Shown piece after piece: positions 17,294 to 26,751 of a stretch of DNA of 64,000 bases. The DNA is from JBDGYW01 sp964518955. GTDB lineage: Bacteria > Gemmatimonadota > Gemmatimonadetes > Gemmatimonadales > GWC2-71-9. The notes below the pieces were generated by a model that searched no databases, was not told the origin of the DNA, and worked only from the letters and a program-made list of their open reading frames with translations. Each line of letters begins with the position of its first letter. The first letter of the stretch is position 1. The DNA is taken from assembly GCA_964518955.1 (NCBI GenBank), contig CAZFHS010000002.1:62001-126000 (forward strand). Direction: 5' to 3'. A program made the translations under genes and the position numbers.

Positions 17294-18183
17294 AGAACTC
17301 TCAGTTTCTCGATCCTCAGGTGCTCTCTAGGATAGACACCCTGGAGCTTCTGGCGCGGACGGTGGTGGACGGGTTCATAAACGGCCTTCACCACTCGCCG
17401 TACTTCGGACTCTCTGTCGATTTCGCGGAACATCGGCAGTACATGCCCGGAGACGACATCAGGCGGGTCGATTGGCGGGTTTTCGGTCGAACGGATCGGT
17501 TCTATGTGAAGGAGTACGAGGCCGATACGAATGCCAACTTCTCTGTGCTATTCGATGTCTCGAAGTCAATGGACTACGGCAGCAAGGGGGTGACCAAGCT
17601 CGACTACGGACGGTATCTCGCGGCGTGCCTTTCGTACTTTTCGCGGTCTCAGCGCGATCGCGTTGGCCTGGTGACCTATGACTCGGACGTGAGAGACTAC
17701 GTACCATCCTCCGCGAAGCACCTCGACATCGTCTTGCACACCATAGACAACATTAGAGCGTCTACGGCTGGTTCGTTCGAGGAGCCAATCACCAAGATTG
17801 CGGAGATACTGACTCGGCGCAGCATTCTGGTTCTGATCTCCGATCTCTATGAAGACCCTGGTGTAGTGGTGGACTCCCTCAACCTGCTTCGCCACAGAGG
17901 CAATGACGTCATTGTCTTTCACGTGCTCGATCCGGCCGAGATCGAGTTTCCCTTCGAAGACGCGGCGCACTTTCAAGACATCGAAAGCGGAGACGCTATT
18001 CCAGTCGTGCCCGACACCCTCCGCGAACAATACTTGGCGTTGATGAACGAGCACGTGACCACTTTGGAGCAGCGGCTCGTGACCAGCAGGATCGACTACT
18101 GCCGGTTCGATACGTCGCAGCCGCTCGATTTTGCGTTGTTCGAATATCTTGCGCGACGCCATCGGATGAGCCGGGTGAGGTAG
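17290..18183 (+). CDS. DUF58 (vWA-like) protein
   Basis: A 297-residue cytoplasmic protein of the DUF58 family, the usual partner of MoxR. The signature Tyr-x-Pro-Gly-Asp-Asp-Ile-Arg-Arg-Val-Asp-Trp-Arg-Val-Phe is near residues 48-62. A vWA-type metal site, Asp-Val-Ser-Lys-Ser, follows near residue 95. The GTG start overlaps the moxR stop by four bases, implying coupled translation. In characterised systems these proteins are loaded or remodelled by MoxR. The specific target here is unknown. Confidence 0.93.
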   Translation: MKNSQFLDPQVLSRIDTLELLARTVVDGFINGLHHSPYFGLSVDFAEHRQYMPGDDIRRVDWRVFGRTDRFYVKEYEADTNANFSVLFDVSKSMDYGSKGVTKLDYGRYLAACLSYFSRSQRDRVGLVTYDSDVRDYVPSSAKHLDIVLHTIDNIRASTAGSFEEPITKIAEILTRRSILVLISDLYEDPGVVVDSLNLLRHRGNDVIVFHVLDPAEIEFPFEDAAHFQDIESGDAIPVVPDTLREQYLALMNEHVTTLEQRLVTSRIDYCRFDTSQPLDFALFEYLARRHRMSRVR

Positions 18184-18188
18184 CCGAA

Positions 18189-20285
18189 TTGTCCTTACTC
18201 GCTCCCCTGTTCCTTGCCGGACTCGTCGCACTCGCGGTGCCGATTCTGATTCACCTGACTCAGAAGACCAAAAAAGAACCGGTGCCGTTTCCGTCACTGA
18301 TGTTTTTGAGCCGCGTGCCGTACAAAACAACGCGCCGCCAGCAGATCAGAAACTGGCTCCTTTTTCTACTCAGAAGTGGCGCGATCGTGATCTTGGTGAT
18401 CGCGTTCGCTCGCCCATGGCTGCAAAACAACCTCGTTGGCACCGTCGGTCTAGACAGGGCGAGAGAAGTAGTGGTATTGCTCGATCGTTCGTACAGCATG
18501 GCTCGAGGGGATCTCTGGGATCGTGCCTTGGAGGCTGCACGGGATGTTGCGGCCGGCCTTGGACCAGACGACCGTGCGAGTTTGGTTCTGTTCTCTGACA
18601 GAGCGGAGATCGCCTATCAGCCGTTGGACGATCCCTCAGGTCTGCTTGCTGCGGTCAACCGGGCTCAACTCGGATCTGGCACGACACGCTACAGTCCCGC
18701 ATTGCAGCTTGCAGAGCAGATACTCGAAGAATCCGAGCTGGCGCGAAGAGAGACCGTTTTGATCAGCGATTTCCAGCGCACCGGTTGGGACCCTGAGGAA
18801 GACGTCCTTTTGCCGGACGGCACCCAGTTGCGTCCGATCGATGTTGGCGACCACGAACGTGCAAACGTTGCCATCACGGATGTGGTCTTCGATCGCGGCC
18901 GGCGTGCTAACCGAGAGCGTGTCAGCGTGCTAGCCCGCATCACTAACTTCGGCGCAGAGCCGGCGAACGGGCTGGAAGTCTCGTTGGAATTCGACGGTCA
19001 GCGAATCGACTCTAGAGCGGTGGACATCGACGGTGGCTCGACCTCGGCGGTCAGGTTCCCGGAATTCTCACCGCCTCAAAGAGGAGTGCTCGGCACTGTG
19101 CGGATACCTGACGATGCACTCTTGTTGGACAACGTTTTCCGCTTTGTCTTGGCTCCAGGCCAAACGCTTTCTGTTCTGATACTCGAGCACCCCAACGCTA
19201 ACACAGGTGAGAGCCTATACCTCGAGCGAGCCTTGGGTATTGGCCGCGATCCACCTCACGACTTCACACGCAGGAGATCGAACCAGTTCAACGCGTCACA
19301 TCTAGTTGGTCGCGAGTTCGTGATTCTCAACGATGCACCTTTCCCCCGTGGCACTGGCGGCCAGCTGCTACGCCAGTTTGTCGAAGAGGGAGGAGGGCTC
19401 TTCGTGGTTTTGGGCCAACGTAGTCTTTCGGCCGCTTGGCCGGCTGCCGACGGAGATATTCTGCCCGGCACGATTGGTGGTGTCGTCGATCGACTTTCCG
19501 ATCGTGGTGCGACTTTGGCGGTCACCGACTACGATCACCCCCTGCTAGAACTTTTCAGCACCCCGAGGAGCGGAGATTTCTCCCGAGCGCGGTTCCATCG
19601 GTACCACCGCCTCAGTCAGAGCGAGTCGAATGAGTCAGAGATATTGGCGCGATTCGACGACGGTTCGGTGGCGCTCGCTGCGTTTCCAATGGGAGAGGGG
19701 CGCGTAGTCGTTTGGACATCAGATCTCTCGAACTCATGGAACGATTTTCCGGTGCAACCGGTGTTCTTGCCGTTCGTTCACGAGTTGAGCAAGTACCTCG
19801 CGCGGTACGCTCCCGAGAAAGCTCACTTCTATGCCGGTGAGGTCGTTGATCTCAGCACATATCCAGCAACAATTGCGTCGGCTCTCGAGTCGGACAATGC
19901 CTCGGACGATCGTGAATTGGTGGTGGAATTACCATCGGGTGGGCGCAGTGTTCAAAGAGCTGAATCGGAAGGTCGTTATCTCGTTCTCGATGAACACGGC
20001 GTGTACAGAGTCAGATTTCTCGGAGAAGATGAGAGCCCTGTGGGAATGGTTGCAGTGAACGTCAATCCTGCCGAATCGGACCTGTCGGTACTCGATCCCG
20101 AAGAGCTGACTGGCGCGGTCACAGCACCGGGGTCGGGAGCCCAGCGCACGAGTTTGTCTGCGACGCTGACACCAGCGGAACGGGAACGGAGACAGGGTCT
20201 GTGGTGGTACCTGTTGCTCTTTGCCCTGATCGTCTTGATAGCCGAGACGACGATCTCCAACCGAATTCAGTATAGGGCCCACTAG
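18189..20285 (+). CDS. BatA-like membrane protein with vWA domain
   Basis: A 698-residue inner-membrane protein. The N-terminus is the BatA-type anchor: helix 1-20, a Pro-Val-Pro-Phe-Pro-Ser-Leu segment, then helix 57-76 ending Phe-Ala-Arg-Pro. A vWA domain with Asp-Arg-Ser-Tyr-Ser (99-103) follows. Next come an Ig-like region and a GATase-like domain that includes Gly-Gly-Gly-Leu-Phe-Val-Val-Leu-Gly. A final helix near 670-690 returns to the membrane. The layout matches the first gene of the cluster, suggesting an ancient duplication. The start is TTG at 18189, with GAGG about eight bases upstream. As the membrane vWA partner it is a likely MoxR client. Confidence 0.9.
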   Translation: MSLLAPLFLAGLVALAVPILIHLTQKTKKEPVPFPSLMFLSRVPYKTTRRQQIRNWLLFLLRSGAIVILVIAFARPWLQNNLVGTVGLDRAREVVVLLDRSYSMARGDLWDRALEAARDVAAGLGPDDRASLVLFSDRAEIAYQPLDDPSGLLAAVNRAQLGSGTTRYSPALQLAEQILEESELARRETVLISDFQRTGWDPEEDVLLPDGTQLRPIDVGDHERANVAITDVVFDRGRRANRERVSVLARITNFGAEPANGLEVSLEFDGQRIDSRAVDIDGGSTSAVRFPEFSPPQRGVLGTVRIPDDALLLDNVFRFVLAPGQTLSVLILEHPNANTGESLYLERALGIGRDPPHDFTRRRSNQFNASHLVGREFVILNDAPFPRGTGGQLLRQFVEEGGGLFVVLGQRSLSAAWPAADGDILPGTIGGVVDRLSDRGATLAVTDYDHPLLELFSTPRSGDFSRARFHRYHRLSQSESNESEILARFDDGSVALAAFPMGEGRVVVWTSDLSNSWNDFPVQPVFLPFVHELSKYLARYAPEKAHFYAGEVVDLSTYPATIASALESDNASDDRELVVELPSGGRSVQRAESEGRYLVLDEHGVYRVRFLGEDESPVGMVAVNVNPAESDLSVLDPEELTGAVTAPGSGAQRTSLSATLTPAERERRQGLWWYLLLFALIVLIAETTISNRIQYRAH

Positions 20286-20306
20286 GGTCGGAGAACGGAG
20301 AATCTG

Positions 20307-23300
20307 ATGCGAATGCTGTTCGCGGCTTCAAACCACGAAGATCTCGTCAGGATCATTCGGTCGGTCAAGCTCAGGTGGCGTCTCAAGATCCTTTTGCGTG
20401 GACTCGGAACTCTATTGGCCTTTGGTGTGGCAGCGCTACTGATTTCTTCGTATGGGATGGACTACTTTCGTTTCGATGATAGTGCTGTTCGCTGGTTCCG
20501 GATTGTCTCTTATCTAGCACTCACCTTTGTAGCGTTCAAAACCCTGATAATGCCGCTCGCGAAGAAGGTTTCCGACGAGCAGGTCGCTCTCTACCTCGAG
20601 GAACACGAACCGTCTCTGTCGGGTCATGTGATGACCGGAATTGAACTGACACCTGACGCGGCAAAGAACGGGCAGGCTGCGCATTCGCCCGAACTCGTGA
20701 AACAACTGGTCCGTCGCGCCATTGAAAAGTGTGTGACGGTAGACGAAGGTCGCCGAGTAGAACGAAAGAGCCTCATGAGTTCGTCCGGTGTTGTAGCCGG
20801 GGCGGCAGTCGTAGGCGTTGCCTTCTTCATTGTGAATCCGCCTTTCTTGAGACACGGTGCTCCGTTTTTGCTCTCCCCGTGGAGCGGATCGAATGCGGAC
20901 AATCCTTACGCCATAGAAGTGACTCCGGGGAACACCGCCGTGGCGCGCGGCTCCGACGTCCGCGTTGCAGCGACGCTCCGCAACTTCGACGCGGAGGAAG
21001 TCGACGTTGCGGTTCGACGTGGCGAAGCCGGTGGTTGGGAACGCTGGCCGATGATCGTCGACGATGAAACGGGTGATTACGTTTTGCTGCTGTTCGACGT
21101 GGATGACCTGACCGAATATTTCGTCGAAGCGAACGGTGTCAGGTCGCAGATGTTCCGCATCGACGTGTCCGATCTGCCGTACGTTGACGATATAAGCCTC
21201 GAATACCACTTCCCGGCCTACACGGGGCTGAGTCCCCGTCGGCAGGACGGTAGTGGTGACATCGCTGCTCTGGCAGGTACCAGAGTGCGGATCGAAATCA
21301 CATCGACTATGGCTGTATCCAGTGGCGCGTTGGTAGTGGACGAAACTGACTCCACCGAATTGGAAATCGCTGAAGGCGGAATCCTCGTGGGAAATTTGAG
21401 TGTCAGGAGGGAGGGGCTCTACCGCATCTTGCTCGAGACACCCACCACCGGCAGGGTAGTGGGCTCTCCCGACTACTTCATCGACATGCTCGCCGATCTG
21501 CCTCCATCTGTATCCTTCGAGAAACCGGGCAGGGACATAACGGTGACATCCATCGAGGAAGTCTTCACCCAGATTGTGAGTGAGGACGACTATGGGGTGG
21601 GCGGTTTGGAGTTGGTCTATTCCATCAATGGGGGTTCCGAACAGACTGTTGCTCTCTATTCGGGGCGAGGCTCTCGCAGAGAACTCTCTGCGAGTCATAC
21701 GTTCTATTTGGAGGAGGTAGACCTCGTACCGGGAGACATCGTGTCGTATTACGCGCGTGCGTTTGAGGTGGCACGAAGCGGAGACGAACAGCAGGCGAGT
21801 AGCGACATCTACTTCTTGGAAGTCCGGCCATTTGACAGAACGTACAGGCAGGCGGAGTCGCGTGGTGGGCAGCAGCAGGGCGGTGGGGGTGAGAACAGCG
21901 ACGACCTGTCGGGGCAGCAACGGCAGATCATAGCGGGAACATTCAACCTCATAAGAGATCGCTGGCGCTACACTGAAGCTGAACTCGATGAGAATCTCGT
22001 GACTTTGGCGTTGGCGCAGGGTAGAGCGCGAGAAAACGTGGCCACATTAGCGGGCCGCATTCAGACGCGTGGCATTACTCGCATGGATTCGACGTTTCTA
22101 GCGATAACCGACGCGTTGGATACTGCAGCTGCAGCGATGGAAGTCGCTGAAGAGCGTCTCCGCGCCCGTGACCCGGACGATGCTTTGTCGCCCGAGCAGA
22201 TAGCACTGCAACACCTTCAGGGGGCGGAAGCGCTCTACGGCGAGACAGAGGTGAGTCAGCAGCAGGGAGGGGGCGGGGGAGGGGGCGAGCAGGCCAATGC
22301 TGAGGACCTGGCAGATCTGTTCGAGTTGGAACTCGATAGGATGCGCAATCAATACGAAGAGGTACAGCGAGGTCGACGCGAGGAGGCCGATCGAGAGCTA
22401 GATGAGGTGATGCAGCGGCTTCGCGAACTCGCCCGCCGGCAGCAGCAGCAGAACGAACGTATGCGGGCACAGCAGCAGAACATGGCCCAACAGTCGGCAG
22501 GTGGTGGAGGGGGGGCAGAGGGGCAGAGGCGTTTGGCAGAGGAGGCAGAGGAACTCGCGCGTCAGCTCGAGAGGCTGTCGCGTGAAGAAGAAAGGCCTGA
22601 GCTAGAGCAAACTGCACGAGATCTCCGTGAGGCCGCCGAGGCTATGCGGCGCGCGGCCGCTAATGCCAGAAACAACGGTGTCGCGCAGGGGGCAGAGGCG
22701 CTGGACCAACTTCGTGAAGCGCGCCGGTTGCTCGACCGGAACCGGTCCGCTCGACTCGAGCGCGATGCTCGAGAGACACTCCGCAGGGTCGAGTCGTTAG
22801 CCGAGCAGCAGCGTGAGATGATCGAAGACGTCAACCAACTCACCAACGACATCAGAGAGCGTAGAGAGGCGGCACCGTCTCTGCAAGAACGCAAAGGCAC
22901 CATGGCTGAAGAGGTAGCCGAAATCGAGGCAGACCTGGATCGTATGGCCAGGGAGTCGCGCCAGGAACAGCAGGAAGCGTCACGCAAGCTCGAGGCAGCG
23001 GCACGTTCGATAAGGGACAATCAGCTGCGCGAGAAGCTGCTCTGGTCGCGAGGAGTGATCCAGGATAGGTCTGCGGAGTACGCGCAGAACTTAGAAACTC
23101 AGATCGGCTCAGATGTGGAAGAGCTGCGGCAGTTGGTTCAGGAGGGTGTCGGAGCGATCGGTGAGAGTCCCGAGCAAAGTTTGGGTGAGGCGTTGGATGA
23201 CACGAGGGATGCGGTCACGGCGCTGGAGTCGATGGCTGACCGGATTAGGCAGAGGTTGGAACAGCAGGGCCAGCAGGGGGAACAAGGTAGGCCGGCGCAG

Positions 23301-23705
23301 GAAGGCCAGGGAGCCGGCGGAGGCGGTCTCAATAACGAGGACCGCCGTCAATTCACGCGTGAGTTTAGAGAACGAATGCAGGAGTTGTCGGAGCTGAGCA
23401 GGGAACTCGCTCAACAGGGGGTCGATGTAGAACAGTTGGGCAACGTCATCAATCAAATGGGCGGTATGGACCGAAGGGGCACGATTGGTGAAGCATTGGG
23501 AGTGGCCTTGCTGGAGGCCGAGGTGATTCAGGGGCTCAAGGAGTTCGAGTTCAACCTCAGGCGTCAACTTCAGCTGGACAGCGACCAACGGCTCTACCTG
23601 TCGGGCTCAGATGCGGTGCCCGAAGGGTATCGTGAACTCGTTGAGGAGTACTATAGAGAGCTCGCACGACGCAGCGGATCAGATAGCGGTACGAGGAACA
23701 GATAG
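20307..23705 (+). CDS. Giant DUF4175-type membrane coiled-coil protein
   Basis: A 1,132-residue protein, last gene of the cluster. Membrane helices lie near 28-48, 63-83 and 159-177. They are followed by Ig-like extracytoplasmic segments (about 200-500). From about 520 to 1,090 there is a very long helical region rich in Gln, Glu and Arg, broken by glycine-rich hinges (Gly-Gly-Gly runs near 530, 660, 735 and 1,005). This organisation fits DUF4175 proteins, which are of unknown function. The long rod could span the periplasm or form a filament attached to the vWA proteins. The ATG follows the BatA-like stop by 21 bases. Antisense open frames inside it are shadows. Confidence 0.83.
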   Translation: MRMLFAASNHEDLVRIIRSVKLRWRLKILLRGLGTLLAFGVAALLISSYGMDYFRFDDSAVRWFRIVSYLALTFVAFKTLIMPLAKKVSDEQVALYLEEHEPSLSGHVMTGIELTPDAAKNGQAAHSPELVKQLVRRAIEKCVTVDEGRRVERKSLMSSSGVVAGAAVVGVAFFIVNPPFLRHGAPFLLSPWSGSNADNPYAIEVTPGNTAVARGSDVRVAATLRNFDAEEVDVAVRRGEAGGWERWPMIVDDETGDYVLLLFDVDDLTEYFVEANGVRSQMFRIDVSDLPYVDDISLEYHFPAYTGLSPRRQDGSGDIAALAGTRVRIEITSTMAVSSGALVVDETDSTELEIAEGGILVGNLSVRREGLYRILLETPTTGRVVGSPDYFIDMLADLPPSVSFEKPGRDITVTSIEEVFTQIVSEDDYGVGGLELVYSINGGSEQTVALYSGRGSRRELSASHTFYLEEVDLVPGDIVSYYARAFEVARSGDEQQASSDIYFLEVRPFDRTYRQAESRGGQQQGGGGENSDDLSGQQRQIIAGTFNLIRDRWRYTEAELDENLVTLALAQGRARENVATLAGRIQTRGITRMDSTFLAITDALDTAAAAMEVAEERLRARDPDDALSPEQIALQHLQGAEALYGETEVSQQQGGGGGGGEQANAEDLADLFELELDRMRNQYEEVQRGRREEADRELDEVMQRLRELARRQQQQNERMRAQQQNMAQQSAGGGGGAEGQRRLAEEAEELARQLERLSREEERPELEQTARDLREAAEAMRRAAANARNNGVAQGAEALDQLREARRLLDRNRSARLERDARETLRRVESLAEQQREMIEDVNQLTNDIRERREAAPSLQERKGTMAEEVAEIEADLDRMARESRQEQQEASRKLEAAARSIRDNQLREKLLWSRGVIQDRSAEYAQNLETQIGSDVEELRQLVQEGVGAIGESPEQSLGEALDDTRDAVTALESMADRIRQRLEQQGQQGEQGRPAQEGQGAGGGGLNNEDRRQFTREFRERMQELSELSRELAQQGVDVEQLGNVINQMGGMDRRGTIGEALGVALLEAEVIQGLKEFEFNLRRQLQLDSDQRLYLSGSDAVPEGYRELVEEYYRELARRSGSDSGTRNR

Positions 23706-23804
23706 GGATTTCGATAATTGGAACTAGCATATCCGGTCGCCGAGTGATCCAAAGAACGGCATAGACTATTCAAATCACCACCTCGGCAGTCACAAGGATT
23801 GCTC

Positions 23805-25820
23805 ATGAACGACATTGAAGGCATGACTCAGGGGGAGCTGCGTCAGGAAGTCGAGACGCTGCGCCGTAGATTGGCCGAATACGATTCGGGTACGGCGGGA
23901 GAAGCGCTGCGGCAGAGTGAAGAGCGGTTTCGCAACGTCGTTGAATCCACCCCGATGGGAGTCTTCCAATACGATCTGGAAGACGACGGCCGTCTGGTAT
24001 TCCGTGGATCTAACCCCGCCGCAGATATCATCCTCGGCGTCGACTGCACTCAGTTCATTGGCAAGACGATTGAAGAGGCGTTTCCGCCGTTAGCCGACAC
24101 CGATGTGCCTGACAAATACAGGCGTGCCGCCGCGTCCGGCGAATACTCGTCGTGGGAGGAGATCGACTACGCTCACGAGGGAATTAGGGGCGCGTTCGAG
24201 GTTTATGCCTTTCAGACCAAACCTGGATCCATGGCATGCATGTTTCTCGATATCACGAAACGTAAGGTAGCTGAGGTCGCACTCCGCGAAAGCGAAAAAT
24301 GGTTTCGTGAGATGGCGAATATGCTGCCCCAGACCGTGTGCGAGATCGCGCTAGATGGCAGGATCGCATTCGTCAATCGGGGTGCGCTCGAGATGTTTGG
24401 ATACGGCGAGGAAGATCTTGAAGCCGGTCTCAACATCAAGCAGATGATGACGGCCGAGTCTTTCAAGCGCGCATCCGCGGTAATACAGCAGGTGTTGGAA
24501 GGTGCTGGTAGCATGGGGAACCAGTATACCGGCAAGAGAAAAGACGGATCGATATTCCCGGTTCTAATTTACAGTAGCCCCGTCTTCCGAGATGGTGCAC
24601 CGGCGGGCCTACGTGCGATTGTGGTTGATATAACCGAACGCGCCCGCGCCGAGGAAGAGCAGAAACACCTCGATCAGCAAATGCAGCAGGCCCAGAAGTT
24701 AGAAAGCCTGGGTGTGCTAGTAGGTGGAATAGCACACGACTTCAACAACCTGTTGCTGGGCGTCATGGGCAATGCCGAACTCGCAATGGAGGATCTCCCG
24801 TCGACTTCGCCGGTTAGAGAGAGTGTTGAAGCGGTTCTGACCAGTGCTCGCAGGGCCGCCGATCTGTGCAAACAGATGCTGGCGTATTCGGGCAAAGGTC
24901 GATATGTGGTGCAAGCAGTCGACATCGCAGCGATTGTGGAAGACATGAGTCATCTGCTGGCGATTTCGATATCGAAGCAGGTAGACCTTCGTACGAAATT
25001 TGCGTCCCAGTTGCCGGCGATTGAAGCTGACGTGACTCAGCTCCGACAGGTGATTCTGAATCTGATAACTAACGCCTCGGATTCAATCGGAGACGAGCGC
25101 GGTGTCATCGACGTGCGAACCGGTGTTGAGGAGTGTGATGCCGCCTACCTCGCTGACTCATATTTCGAGGTGGATTTGCCGGCAGGTGAATACGTCTTCT
25201 TCGAGGTCTCGGACTCCGGCTACGGCATGGACGCTGAGACTCAGGCCAAGGTTTTTGATCCGTTCTTCTCGACTAAGGCAATGGGCAGAGGGCTTGGACT
25301 CGCGGCTGTCCTTGGAATCGTCCGAGGTCACGGAGGCGCACTCAAGTTGTTCAGCGAGGCAGGTAAGGGGACCACCATTAAAGTACTGTTTCCCACCACG
25401 AGTGATGCTCCGGCAGTAGTAGAACAAGGTGAAAAACCTCATGACGATTGGAGTGGAGAGGGCCTGGTATTGCTCGTCGATGACGAGGAGACAGTTCGAA
25501 CCGTTGCTCAACAGATTCTCGAGCGAGCCGGGTTCGAGGTTGTGACGGCCAAGGATGGAATCGATGCATTGGAGGTCTTCGAGCAGCACAAGGGTGCGGT
25601 GAAGGCGGTGTTGCTCGATATCACCATGCCACGCATGGGCGGGGAGGATACTCTGCTCGAGCTCCGGCGCCGCGACGAGAAAGTGCCCGTGATTCTTTCA
25701 TCAGGGTACAACCAACAGGACGCCACCAACAGGTTCGTATCCCAAGGGGCTGCAGGGTTCATCCAAAAGCCGTACCGAGTGCGAGCGCTGCTCGACATGT
25801 TGAGAGAGGTAGTCGGGTGA
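23805..25820 (+). CDS. Hybrid sensor histidine kinase (PAS-PAS-HK-REC)
   Basis: A 671-residue soluble hybrid kinase. A short coiled coil (1-35) leads to two PAS domains (about 38-165 and 165-285), then a dimerisation helix with the phospho-acceptor His311 in Ile-Ala-His-Asp-Phe-Asn-Asn. A HATPase domain follows, with its N box (Asn-Leu-Ile-Thr-Asn-Ala) and the G boxes Asp-Ser-Gly-Tyr-Gly-Met and Gly-Arg-Gly-Leu-Gly-Leu. A C-terminal receiver carries Asp605 in Leu-Leu-Asp-Ile-Thr-Met-Pro and a Gln-Lys-Pro lysine loop. No membrane helix is visible, so the signal is probably internal. ATG 23805 follows AAGGA by six bases. The NtrC-type regulator 2 kb downstream is a possible partner, but the PAS ligands are unknown. 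Confidence 0.93.
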   Translation: MNDIEGMTQGELRQEVETLRRRLAEYDSGTAGEALRQSEERFRNVVESTPMGVFQYDLEDDGRLVFRGSNPAADIILGVDCTQFIGKTIEEAFPPLADTDVPDKYRRAAASGEYSSWEEIDYAHEGIRGAFEVYAFQTKPGSMACMFLDITKRKVAEVALRESEKWFREMANMLPQTVCEIALDGRIAFVNRGALEMFGYGEEDLEAGLNIKQMMTAESFKRASAVIQQVLEGAGSMGNQYTGKRKDGSIFPVLIYSSPVFRDGAPAGLRAIVVDITERARAEEEQKHLDQQMQQAQKLESLGVLVGGIAHDFNNLLLGVMGNAELAMEDLPSTSPVRESVEAVLTSARRAADLCKQMLAYSGKGRYVVQAVDIAAIVEDMSHLLAISISKQVDLRTKFASQLPAIEADVTQLRQVILNLITNASDSIGDERGVIDVRTGVEECDAAYLADSYFEVDLPAGEYVFFEVSDSGYGMDAETQAKVFDPFFSTKAMGRGLGLAAVLGIVRGHGGALKLFSEAGKGTTIKVLFPTTSDAPAVVEQGEKPHDDWSGEGLVLLVDDEETVRTVAQQILERAGFEVVTAKDGIDALEVFEQHKGAVKAVLLDITMPRMGGEDTLLELRRRDEKVPVILSSGYNQQDATNRFVSQGAAGFIQKPYRVRALLDMLREVVG

Positions 25821-25879
25821 GTGGTGAGTAGTGCGTTGTGAAAGGGGTGGGTGGGGCGGACGAACCACTCGCCACTCAC
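25817..25879. repeat. GTGAGTGGTGAGTAGTG inverted repeat, copy 1
   Basis: GTGAGTGGTGAGTAG (25817-25831) faces CCACTCGCCACTCAC (25865-25879), pairing at 13 of 15 positions. The left arm begins within the kinase stop codon. The spacer contains GGTGGGTGGGG. A related element lies in the opposite orientation at 29334-29406, and both share the 13-mer GTGAGTAGTGCGT. Confidence 0.7.
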
Positions 25880-25921
25880 GACAGGCCATAACAATCCAAC
25901 TACCCCGTATATTGGGTACTA

Positions 25922-26737
25922 ATGAAAAGATCACGACTAGAACTCGAAATTGCAAAATACGACTCCATGCTCGTTGGTTTTTCGGGCGGAGTTGATTCTG
26001 CGTTGCTCTCTGTTGTTGCCAGAAACGTGTTGGGCAAGCGGAACTCTGTTGCAGCGGTGGGAACGAGCCCCTCGCTGCCAGCGAAACAGATGGAGCAGGC
26101 TCAGCAGATCGCAGCTCAGTTCGATCTCAATCTGATCGAAGTCGACACCAACGAACTCGATGATCCCCACTACACGGCCAACTCCACGCAACGCTGCTAC
26201 TACTGCAAGCGCGAATTATGGACCAGGCTCGTCGATGCTGCCAAAGAACACGGCATGTCGGTTGTGGCCGAGGGTACCATCTCGGACGATCTAGGCGAAC
26301 ACCGTCCGGGGCTCGTTGCGGCTGACGAACATGAGATAGTGAAGCCACTTGCCGAGGCTGGTTACTCTAAGGAGATGGTGCGTGAAGAGGCTCGCGAACT
26401 GGGAATCCCAATTTGGGATGCGCCGGCGGCACCATGCTTGTCCAGTCGTTTGCTCTACGGTCTCGAGGTTACGCCCGAGCGTCTTGCGCAGGTCGAGAAT
26501 GGCGAAGCCTTGCTGCGGGAGTTAGGGGTGGAAGGTGACATGAGAGTCCGACACCGCGGTGATGAGGCCAGGATCGAGGTTGCAGTTTCTGAGTTTCCCA
26601 AAGTTCGTCATGCGAAGGGCGAGATTTCCTCTGGATTTGCCAAGCTCGGATTTTCGCAGGTCACGCTCGACCTCACAGGGTACCGTAGGGGAAGCATGCT
26701 CACGGACGGACCTCCCGAACTCGAAAACCTGACCTGA
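25922..26737 (+). CDS. larE: LarE-type ATP-dependent sacrificial sulfur transferase
   Basis: A 271-residue cytoplasmic protein that, in the characterised family, transfers sulfur from its own cysteine to an adenylylated nicotinate-derived precursor of the nickel-pincer cofactor of lactate racemase. The PP-loop Ser-Gly-Gly-Val-Asp-Ser is at about residues 20-25. Arg-Cys-Tyr-Tyr-Cys-Lys follows near 82, and the sacrificial-cysteine segment Pro-Ala-Ala-Pro-Cys-Leu-Ser-Ser-Arg near 175. Length is normal. No Shine-Dalgarno site precedes the ATG, but TATATT (25909-25914) lies seven bases upstream, so transcription may be leaderless. No larA, larB or larC is visible in this window. Confidence 0.9.
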   Translation: MKRSRLELEIAKYDSMLVGFSGGVDSALLSVVARNVLGKRNSVAAVGTSPSLPAKQMEQAQQIAAQFDLNLIEVDTNELDDPHYTANSTQRCYYCKRELWTRLVDAAKEHGMSVVAEGTISDDLGEHRPGLVAADEHEIVKPLAEAGYSKEMVREEARELGIPIWDAPAAPCLSSRLLYGLEVTPERLAQVENGEALLRELGVEGDMRVRHRGDEARIEVAVSEFPKVRHAKGEISSGFAKLGFSQVTLDLTGYRRGSMLTDGPPELENLT

Positions 26738-26751
26738 GAGCGAACTGCACC

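Noticed and set aside
16265..18183. Reading the MoxR and DUF58 genes as a magnesium or cobalt chelatase
   Set aside because: The ATPase has MoxR-specific motifs, the partner has the DUF58 signature, and no chelatase H subunit is nearby.
20514..21920. 468-codon open frame antisense to the DUF4175-type gene
   Set aside because: The sense strand encodes a coherent membrane protein with good synteny. The antisense frame has no recognisable domain or start signal and reflects GC-biased codon use.
25817..25879. CRISPR-like array at the GTGAGT repeats
   Set aside because: Units are short, adjacent and palindromic with no regular spacers, and no cas genes are seen.
25922..26737. LarE as NAD synthase, asparagine synthase or tRNA thiolase
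   Set aside because: The PP-loop is shared, but Cys-Tyr-Tyr-Cys-Lys and Pro-Cys-Leu-Ser-Ser-Arg are LarE features, and length and ending match LarE.
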